Origin: Bacteroidota bacterium
Lineage (GTDB): Bacteria; Bacteroidota; Ignavibacteria; UBA10030; UBA8401
Assembly (NCBI GenBank): GCA_003456055.1
Contig: DMPG01000180.1
Coordinates: 1-5,775 of the forward strand
Reading direction: 5' to 3'
Length of the DNA: 5,775 nt
A model generated the notes under the pieces. The model had not been told where the DNA came from and did no database searches. It saw only the letters and a list, made by a program, of their open reading frames with translations. Of the stretch, positions 1 through 5,775 are shown piece after piece (position 1 is the stretch's first letter; every line of letters starts with the position of its first letter). A program made the position numbers and the translations under genes.

Positions 1-1142
1 AAATGTTGGATACTGAACGAGAGAGCGGACTTCGTTTGACGAAACAGCTTTCTGAAGCACAGACTGATAATAAGAATCTGAAAGAGAAGATTGAGGATCA
101 AAAGAAGCAGATTGATCAAACAAATTCGAAGCTTACAACAGAATTCAAAAATATTGCGAATATAATTCTTGAAGAAAAATCACGTTCGTTCACTGAGCAT
201 AACAAGCTCAGTTTGGATTCCATTCTCAATCCACTCAAAGATCGAATCGAAGAATTTAAGAAACAGGTGGAAACTACCTATGAAAAAGAATCACGCGATA
301 CGATGAGTCTAAAAGATGAAGTGAGACGATTAGCAGAACAAAACATCAAGATCAGTGAAGATGCAAATAATCTGACACGTGCTTTAAAAGGAAATACCAA
401 GACCCAGGGCAATTGGGGTGAATTTGTTTTGGAAAAAATACTTGAACGATCGGGATTAGAAAAAGATCGGGAATATAAGCTCCAAGTCTCCACCAAGAAT
501 GTCGATGGTGAAACGATCCGTCCGGATGTTGTTGTTCTTTTACCTGATGAAAAACATATCATTATTGATTCCAAGGTCTCGTTGACTGCGTATGAATCAC
601 TTGTCAGTGCTGAAAATGATGAAGAGCGGGAACAATTCACAAAAGAGCATATTGCTTCAATACGTTCACATCTAAAACTTCTTGGCGATAAGAACTATCA
701 AACGGCAGAATCGCTCAATTCGCCCGAGCTGGTATTGATGTTTGTTCCCATTGAAGCATCGTTTGGGATTGCAGTGCAAACGGATAAAGAGTTGTTCAAT
801 TATGCGTGGGATAAAAAAATAGTGATCGTAAGTCCATCAACACTTCTGGCTACATTGGTTACGATCTCTTCCATTTGGAAACAGGAAAAGCAGACGCGAA
901 ACGCGATCGATATAGCATCAAAAAGCGGTGCGCTATACGATAAATTCGTTGGATTTGTTGAAGATCTGAAAGAGGTAGGGAATAAAATGAATTCAGCAAA
1001 AGAATCGTATGGAAAAGCAATGTCAAAATTAACGGAAGGGAAAGGAAATATTGTGAGTTCCATAGAAAAATTAAAAACCCTTGGTGCAAAGGCAACAAAA
1101 TCAATACCACAAAACATTCTTGACCGGGGAGAATCAGAGTAA
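1..1142 (+). CDS. rmuC: DNA recombination protein RmuC family, 5'-truncated by window edge
   Basis: RmuC-family proteins have a restriction-endonuclease-like fold and are linked to limiting DNA rearrangements at inverted repeats; their biochemical activity is poorly defined. Numbering from the ATG at position 3, residues 1-125 are Lys/Glu-rich and coiled-coil-like (for example EFKNIANIILEEKS near 48-61). The conserved RmuC domain then runs from about 125 to 335. It opens with ALKGNTKTQGNWGE (Trp138, Glu140) and carries a PD-(D/E)xK-like core: Pro174-Asp175, then Asp189-Ser190-Lys191 in IIIDSKVSL. The family segments LVLMFVPIEASF and VIVSPSTLLATL follow. The C-terminal part, ending near KLKTLGAKATKSIP, is also typical. 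The stop is TAA at 1140-1142. Family members usually begin with a transmembrane helix, which is absent here, and only two bases precede the ATG, so I infer that the true start lies upstream. No cysteine occurs in the visible part. Family assignment is secure; the start is not. Confidence 0.96.
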   Translation, partial: MLDTERESGLRLTKQLSEAQTDNKNLKEKIEDQKKQIDQTNSKLTTEFKNIANIILEEKSRSFTEHNKLSLDSILNPLKDRIEEFKKQVETTYEKESRDTMSLKDEVRRLAEQNIKISEDANNLTRALKGNTKTQGNWGEFVLEKILERSGLEKDREYKLQVSTKNVDGETIRPDVVVLLPDEKHIIIDSKVSLTAYESLVSAENDEEREQFTKEHIASIRSHLKLLGDKNYQTAESLNSPELVLMFVPIEASFGIAVQTDKELFNYAWDKKIVIVSPSTLLATLVTISSIWKQEKQTRNAIDIASKSGALYDKFVGFVEDLKEVGNKMNSAKESYGKAMSKLTEGKGNIVSSIEKLKTLGAKATKSIPQNILDRGESE

Positions 1143-1144
1143 AA

Positions 1145-1176
1145 CTTGAATGTTAGTTAGGATTTTTCTACTTTTA
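1145..1176 (+). promoter_or_regulatory. weak candidate Bacteroidota-type promoter
   Basis: CTTG at 1145-1148 and TACTTTTA at 1169-1176 are separated by 20 bases. The Bacteroides-type primary promoter consensus is TTTG at -33 and TAnnTTTG at -7, separated by about 19-21 bases, so each box has one mismatch. It would start a transcript just after the rmuC stop and give sprA a leader of roughly 145 bases. In AT-rich DNA such a match arises easily by chance, and the consensus may not apply to this lineage. Confidence 0.15.
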
Positions 1177-1179
1177 AAG

Positions 1180-1203
1180 AGCAAGAACATAGTATGCTTC
1201 GCT
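1180..1203. repeat. imperfect inverted repeat (dyad) in the intergenic region
   Basis: The two sides read AGC-aa-GAA-CATA and TATG-c-TTC-GCT around a central G at 1192. The blocks AGC/GCT, GAA/TTC and CATA/TATG are complementary, with a two-base bulge on the left and a one-base bulge on the right. As RNA, it would be a weak hairpin of three short stems with a tiny loop and no following U-run, so it is a poor terminator. As DNA, it could be a binding site for a dimeric regulator, but nothing identifies one. Confidence 0.25.
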
Positions 1204-1327
1204 AAACTCTTCACTTCAGGGAGAACGATCAATCGCAGATTTGATACATATTTATAACAGCGTGTAGGCGCATTGGTTGTTTTTTCCATTCACATTTCTC
1301 AATATTCACACATTGACCATTTCATTG

Positions 1328-1408
1328 GTGCGTAAAGCATTATTTATCGGATTGACGGTGATTGCCGTTTTATTGACTTTTGCATTTGTTGTTTCTTCAG
1401 CAAATGCA
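1328..1408 (+). other. signal peptide of SprA
   Basis: The first 27 codons from the GTG encode a basic N-terminus (Arg2, Lys3), a continuous hydrophobic stretch from about residue 4 to 22, and an Ala-Asn-Ala end that fits the A-x-A rule of signal peptidase I. There is no lipobox cysteine, so this is a Sec-type signal and not a lipoprotein signal. It agrees with an outer-membrane destination and is the main reason for choosing a non-ATG start ahead of the first in-frame ATG. Confidence 0.85.
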
Positions 1409-4400
1409 AGCGGGAATACTGTACGCTTCATGGAACGGAGTTTCTCTGCACAAGATTCTTCCAGTGTTGATACGACGAGCGCTATTGCAGATTCATTAAA
1501 AGTTAAGGTATACGTTGTTAAGGATTCCACATATCTTGAACAACTTACTTATCGTCGTAAAGACGCTGAAGCAGCTCAGACATTTCCTTCGTCAAACAAT
1601 CCAGTCTATTTGAAACCTCCTGCGATTGTCTCTCAAAGTGTACAACTTGATTCGACGGGAAAATATGTTATTGTCAGACAGACGGTGAACGGAAAGGATG
1701 TAAGGATTCCGATAAAAGTTCCCTTAGAAGAATATGTGCGCCAGCGGGCGAATGCCGATTTTGAAAAGAATTTTTCGGAACTCGTTCTTAAAGAAGAATC
1801 AGCTAAAGCGAATAAGAAAAAAGATGATCTCGGTGATCTGCTCGGTGCATTTACAAAGATCGATATTCCTGTGCCGGCAAATCCCGTTTTCTCTATCTTT
1901 GGACCGCCCCGTATCAATTTAAATATATCCGGTGCAGTAGATATCCGTGCCGCATTCAGAAATACAACAACTGACCAGCAGACAATCAGCGCGTACGGAA
2001 ATACGAGAAACGAACCGGACTTTGCCCAAGAAGTGCAGATCAATGTCAGCGGTACGATCGGTGATAAGTTAAATATCCTTGCGGATTGGAATACGCAACG
2101 AACGTTTGAATATGAAAATCAGCTACGAATAAAGTATACCGGATATGAAGACGAGATCGTGCAAAGCGTCGAAGCCGGTAACGTTTCTCTTTCTACCAGT
2201 TCCAGTTTCGTCTCCAGCAGTTCGGCGTTGTTTGGCATTAAAACCGCATTGCAAATTGGACCGTTGAAACTGACGGCAATTGCTTCGCAGAAGAAAGGAC
2301 AAATTCAGGAAAAAAGTGTTTCTGGTGGCGCGCAGGAAATACAATTTGAAAAACGTGCGTGGGAATATTCCAAAGATCACTTTTTTATTGATACCGCATA
2401 TTTCTCCTCGTTTGAGCCATATATACGGACACAGACAATTAGTGCTGAACAATCCCGTCTCATCATTAAAGCAAACGAATACGAAGTTTGGCTGTATCAC
2501 ACGGGTGCTGCAAACGAAAACATGAGACGTGCAAATGCATTTCTTAACCTTCCATCGGTTCGTGCAAATACCCAAGATACAAGTCTATATAGGGATTTAC
2601 GAGATGTTAAAATTGCAACCGATGCCGAAAAATCCATTGTTGCTGGGAATTGGGATAAATTGGAACCGGCTAAAGATTATGTTCTAAATCCATACACCGG
2701 ACAGTTGACAATGAACCGATCAGTTCAAGATGGACAGGCAATTGCAATTTCCTACAGAATAGAAAATAATTCAACCGGACCTGATGATGATCTGATTTAT
2801 GGAACTCCGACAAAATCCGAGCAAGGTGATACGGTACTAGTTCTAAAATTGGTAAAACCATTGAACTATATTTTGCCTCAGGACAAAGTAATGTTTTCTA
2901 TGATGTTGAAAAATATTTATCCTTTGGGTGGACGTAAAATTCAAAAAGAAGGGTTTTTTCTTGAGATGCGATACAAAGAATCAGGACAGGAAGCAGTGGA
3001 CGTTATCGGAAAAACGAAGATCATAAAGTTATTTGGGTTAGATAAAAATGGGGAAAGCGGAAATACACCGGATGATAAATTTGATTTCACTCAATTTACT
3101 ATTGATCAAGAACGAGGTGAAATTATTTTCCCCACACTCAGGCCTTTCACTGATGGATTGCGTGCCGGATTATTGGAATTTGAACCTTCGCCCCCCGACA
3201 CACTTTACAAAAAATATATTTACGATAATCTTTATGATACGACATACCTTGCGGCTCAGAACAATAACTTGAAGGATAAGTTTGTCATCACCGGAAAGAT
3301 CACCGCATCGAGTTCAAATACGATCAATCTTGGATTTAATGTGGTTGAAGGAAGTGTGCAAGTTTTATTGGATGGGCAGATGCTAACTGCAAATGTAGAT
3401 TACACGGTAGATTATATCATCGGACAAGTAGTCATCAGAAAACAGGAAGCATTGGTTCCCGGAAAAAATCTTCAAGTTAAATTTGAACAGAACGATCTTT
3501 TCCAGCTTGCGTCAAAAACATTGATGGGTTTACGAGGTGAAGTTGATGTTTCAGAGAAAACAAAATTTGGATTTACCGTAATGAATTTGGATCAACAAGT
3601 TTTGAGCGACAAAGTTCGGTTGAATGAAGAACCATCCAATAATACGATCTATGGATTTGATGGACAAACAAGCGGTGAAGTTCCATTCTTAACAAAGGCA
3701 ATCGATGCACTTCCGTTGCTTGATACAAAAGCAAAATCAGAATTTACGCTGCGTGGTGAAGCTGCGTATATGAATCCTGACCCGAACACCAAAAAAAGTA
3801 CAATTGCTAACGACAATGGAAAAGGGATTGCATATATCGATGATTTTGAAGGTGCAAAAAGAATAATTCCTATTGGCGTTGGATATGGACAGTGGCACGA
3901 TATCAGCGCACCAAAATATCAGTTTAATATCGATACATCGTTGCTTGTACCTGATGCGATGAAGATAAATTCAAAAGCGAAAGCATATTGGTACAACGAA
4001 CCGAATGGGATCTATATTGACGATATTTATGGACGTGATGCAGATGGTAAATCAATAAAACAAGTTGGTCGAGGACAGGATAGAATTCAAGCGCTGACGT
4101 TAGATTACAATCCAAAAAAACGAGGAGCATATAATTTCTCGCTCAATCTTGATTCAACCTTACTACGTGAACCAAGAAAAAACTGGGCAGGTATTCAAAA
4201 ACTGGTTTCACTGAGCGCAATAAATCTTGTACAGGAAAATGTTGGATTCATTGAAATTTGGGTAAGGGTTGCTAAAGGATCCATTGATTCATCGCGAAAA
4301 GTATTTATTGATCTTGGATCGATCAGTGAAGATATTATTCCTAATGGAGCGTGGGATACAGAAGATAAGGGGACATTTAAGAATGATATTCTTAACCCCG

Positions 4401-5775
4401 GTGAAGATACGGGTCTTGATGGTTTTTTTGATGGGGAGGAACAATCAAAATATGCTCCATTTATCGAAGCAAACAAAGTGCTCTTTCCGGAAATTGTGAA
4501 CGATCCTTCCGGTGATAATTATAACTATAATGATAAAAATAATTTTGAAGCAATCAATCTTACTGAGGGGAATACTAATAGTGAGATCGGGCGTTTTCCT
4601 GATTCGGAGGATCTGAATCGAAATAGTATCACAGATCAGACAAACAACTATTATGAATATGAATTGAATTTAGATACGACTAGTTCAAATCCATTGAAAG
4701 TTGGAGGAGGAGCAAATGGATGGTTCCAGTATCGAATTCCAATCAATGCATTTAAAAATATTATTGGTGCGCCTGATCAGACAAATATTCAATACGCGAG
4801 AATGTGGTTTACCGGACATCCGGATGAATTTGAAATGCAATTTGTTGAATTCAATCTTATCGGGAATCAATGGGAAGAAGTAAAAAAGAACGATCCAACA
4901 TTCAAGGTCTCTGTTGTAAATATTGAAGATAACTCGTTGCAAGGATATGGATCGCCGCCGGGTGTATTTCGCGAACGTGATCGAACAAAGCCCGATGAGC
5001 AGGTCTATGGAAACGAACAATCGCTCGCATTGAATTTCTTTAATCTGCCGGATGGTCAAAGCCGTGAAGTGATTAAAAAATATGCTTATCGACCATTGGA
5101 TGTGTTCAGTTATCGTGAAATGAAAATGTTTGTTCATGGCAGCGACAATTTATCATCGACTGCAGAAAAAGCTTCGGTGAAAATGTATATTCGTTTCGGT
5201 TCAGATAGCTTGAACTATTATGAATACAAAACTCCGGTGTTTCCGGGATGGGATTCTCGAAACAACGTTGCAATCCGTTTTGAGGATGTTACTTCGCTGA
5301 AACAAGGAAGAAAAAATGAGAATGTTCGGACAGAAGGTCCGGTTCGCGGTGGTCCTGAAGGTTCGGTGTATGCGGTCCTTGGAAATCCTACGCTGACTCG
5401 AATAACATTCATTTCAATTGGCATTGAAAATCCTGTGATTAATGGAACAGAACGGGGCGTAAGTGGACAGGTGTGGGTCAACGAACTTCGTCTGGCTGAC
5501 GTGGATGATACTCCCGGTTGGGCATACAGTATGAGCACAAGTGTAAAGTTAGCCGATCTTGGTTCTGTGGCATTTACCTATAGCCAGGTTGATCCGTTCT
5601 TTCATAGTCTTGAAAGTAGATTTGGCAGCCGTGTTACCAATAAAAACTGGAATGTATCGACAGCAATTGCGTTCGACCGCTTCTTCCCTCAAGAATGGGC
5701 CGGAACACAGTTGCCATTTAGCTATTCCCATAGTGAACAATTCAGTACACCTCTCTATAAACCAAGTTCGGATGT
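1328..5775 (+). CDS. sprA: SprA, type IX secretion outer-membrane translocon / gliding motility protein, 3'-truncated by window edge
   Basis: SprA is the giant single-chain beta-barrel of the T9SS. It passes folded cargo across the outer membrane and works with PorV and a plug protein. The frame is open from 1268 to the window end; from GTG at 1328 it gives 1482 residues, against more than 2000 in typical members. Residues 1-27 form a signal peptide: MRK, a hydrophobic core, then a signal peptidase I site after SSANA. Family hallmarks follow in order: NEPDF (228-232), GTIGDKLNI (242-250), GYEDEIVQSVEAGNVSL (272-288), LFGIKT (301-306), NGKGIAYIDDFEGAK (830-844), acidic loops near 1026-1038 and 1092-1099, and WVNELRL (1383-1389) leading into KLADLG. 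Three short beta-turn motifs occur between 451 and 701. No cysteine is visible. The start is uncertain: TTG at 1325 or 1313 would also keep the signal peptide, whereas the first in-frame ATG (1430) would remove it. No Shine-Dalgarno sequence is seen. Family assignment is firm. Confidence 0.95.
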   Translation, partial: MRKALFIGLTVIAVLLTFAFVVSSANASGNTVRFMERSFSAQDSSSVDTTSAIADSLKVKVYVVKDSTYLEQLTYRRKDAEAAQTFPSSNNPVYLKPPAIVSQSVQLDSTGKYVIVRQTVNGKDVRIPIKVPLEEYVRQRANADFEKNFSELVLKEESAKANKKKDDLGDLLGAFTKIDIPVPANPVFSIFGPPRINLNISGAVDIRAAFRNTTTDQQTISAYGNTRNEPDFAQEVQINVSGTIGDKLNILADWNTQRTFEYENQLRIKYTGYEDEIVQSVEAGNVSLSTSSSFVSSSSALFGIKTALQIGPLKLTAIASQKKGQIQEKSVSGGAQEIQFEKRAWEYSKDHFFIDTAYFSSFEPYIRTQTISAEQSRLIIKANEYEVWLYHTGAANENMRRANAFLNLPSVRANTQDTSLYRDLRDVKIATDAEKSIVAGNWDKLEPAKDYVLNPYTGQLTMNRSVQDGQAIAISYRIENNSTGPDDDLIYGTPTKSEQGDTVLVLKLVKPLNYILPQDKVMFSMMLKNIYPLGGRKIQKEGFFLEMRYKESGQEAVDVIGKTKIIKLFGLDKNGESGNTPDDKFDFTQFTIDQERGEIIFPTLRPFTDGLRAGLLEFEPSPPDTLYKKYIYDNLYDTTYLAAQNNNLKDKFVITGKITASSSNTINLGFNVVEGSVQVLLDGQMLTANVDYTVDYIIGQVVIRKQEALVPGKNLQVKFEQNDLFQLASKTLMGLRGEVDVSEKTKFGFTVMNLDQQVLSDKVRLNEEPSNNTIYGFDGQTSGEVPFLTKAIDALPLLDTKAKSEFTLRGEAAYMNPDPNTKKSTIANDNGKGIAYIDDFEGAKRIIPIGVGYGQWHDISAPKYQFNIDTSLLVPDAMKINSKAKAYWYNEPNGIYIDDIYGRDADGKSIKQVGRGQDRIQALTLDYNPKKRGAYNFSLNLDSTLLREPRKNWAGIQKLVSLSAINLVQENVGFIEIWVRVAKGSIDSSRKVFIDLGSISEDIIPNGAWDTEDKGTFKNDILNPGEDTGLDGFFDGEEQSKYAPFIEANKVLFPEIVNDPSGDNYNYNDKNNFEAINLTEGNTNSEIGRFPDSEDLNRNSITDQTNNYYEYELNLDTTSSNPLKVGGGANGWFQYRIPINAFKNIIGAPDQTNIQYARMWFTGHPDEFEMQFVEFNLIGNQWEEVKKNDPTFKVSVVNIEDNSLQGYGSPPGVFRERDRTKPDEQVYGNEQSLALNFFNLPDGQSREVIKKYAYRPLDVFSYREMKMFVHGSDNLSSTAEKASVKMYIRFGSDSLNYYEYKTPVFPGWDSRNNVAIRFEDVTSLKQGRKNENVRTEGPVRGGPEGSVYAVLGNPTLTRITFISIGIENPVINGTERGVSGQVWVNELRLADVDDTPGWAYSMSTSVKLADLGSVAFTYSQVDPFFHSLESRFGSRVTNKNWNVSTAIAFDRFFPQEWAGTQLPFSYSHSEQFSTPLYKPSSD

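Larger units (their letters stand above)
1143..1327. other. rmuC-sprA intergenic region
   Basis: This AT-rich gap of 185 bases separates the RmuC stop from the chosen SprA start. I see no tRNA-like or riboswitch-like structure and no hairpin followed by a T-run that would make a good terminator for rmuC. It contains a weak promoter candidate close to the rmuC stop and an imperfect dyad around 1192, listed separately. An in-frame TAG at 1265-1267 sets the upstream limit of the SprA reading frame, so any SprA start must lie after it. The bases just before the SprA start hold no GGAGG-like sequence. The gap is long enough for sprA to have its own promoter, but the sequence does not prove this. 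Confidence 0.7.

Noticed and set aside
278..1117. Several minus-strand reading frames opposite rmuC
   Set aside because: All overlap the well-conserved RmuC domain, and their Ser/Phe-rich translations match mirror reading of Glu/Lys-rich codons.
1150..1257. Small + strand reading frame of 35 codons starting at ATG 1150, eight bases after the rmuC stop
   Set aside because: Its hydrophobic start (MLVRIFLLLK) is tempting, but there is no well-spaced ribosome binding site, no recognisable family, and such a length is expected by chance in an intergenic gap.
1241..1258. TTGATA at 1241-1246 and TATAAC at 1253-1258 as a sigma70-type promoter
   Set aside because: The boxes are only six bases apart, far from the required 16-18, and no good partner box exists for either one.
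1288..1314. Near-direct repeat of ATTCACA-like sequence before the SprA start
   Set aside because: Only two short copies in AT-rich DNA, with no regular spacing or flanking signature; chance explains it.
2123..2575. Minus-strand reading frame of 150 codons opposite SprA
   Set aside because: It lies fully inside the SprA frame, has an unnatural cysteine- and phenylalanine-rich composition and shows no family motif; it is an antisense shadow.
4685..5137. Minus-strand reading frame of 150 codons opposite SprA
   Set aside because: It is complementary to a conserved part of SprA and resembles no known protein; it is explained by the coding bias of the other strand.
1..5775. CRISPR array, insertion sequence, tRNA or rRNA
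   Set aside because: No regularly spaced repeats, terminal inverted repeats, transposase motifs or structural RNA hallmarks were seen; almost all of the window is coding sequence.

Overview
The window shows two ordinary protein-coding genes on the + strand, both cut by the window edges, with a 185-base gap between them. The first is the 3' part of an rmuC-family gene (DNA recombination protein RmuC). The second is the 5' part of a very long gene for SprA, the giant outer-membrane translocon of the type IX secretion system (T9SS), also described as the cell-surface gliding-motility protein SprA.

SprA is known from the Bacteroidota/Chlorobiota (FCB) lineages, so the DNA most likely comes from a member of that group. 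The sequence is moderately AT-rich by eye. The SprA start has no recognisable Shine-Dalgarno sequence and no ATG, and weak Shine-Dalgarno use is common in the phylum. I cannot name the genus. The SprA text suggests an Ignavibacteria- or Chlorobi-like member rather than a classical gliding Flavobacterium, but this is an impression, not a measurement.

Layout: positions 1-1142 hold RmuC (379 visible residues, with the N-terminal membrane anchor probably upstream of the window). Positions 1143-1327 are intergenic, with a weak Bacteroidota-type promoter candidate, an imperfect dyad and no convincing terminator. Positions 1328-5775 hold SprA, 1482 visible residues that begin with a clear signal peptide and are still open at the right edge. 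Members of the family usually exceed 2000 residues, so the C-terminal part of the barrel lies outside the window. The minus strand carries only shadow reading frames.

The two genes have no evident functional link. RmuC is a cytoplasmic or inner-membrane-tethered nuclease-like protein, while SprA forms the outer-membrane exit pore for T9SS cargo. Their adjacency looks like simple gene order. I did not find an undescribed system here. The points worth a second look are inside SprA: a non-ATG start, three copies of a short beta-turn motif, two acidic calcium-site-like loops, and a complete absence of cysteine in the visible part.
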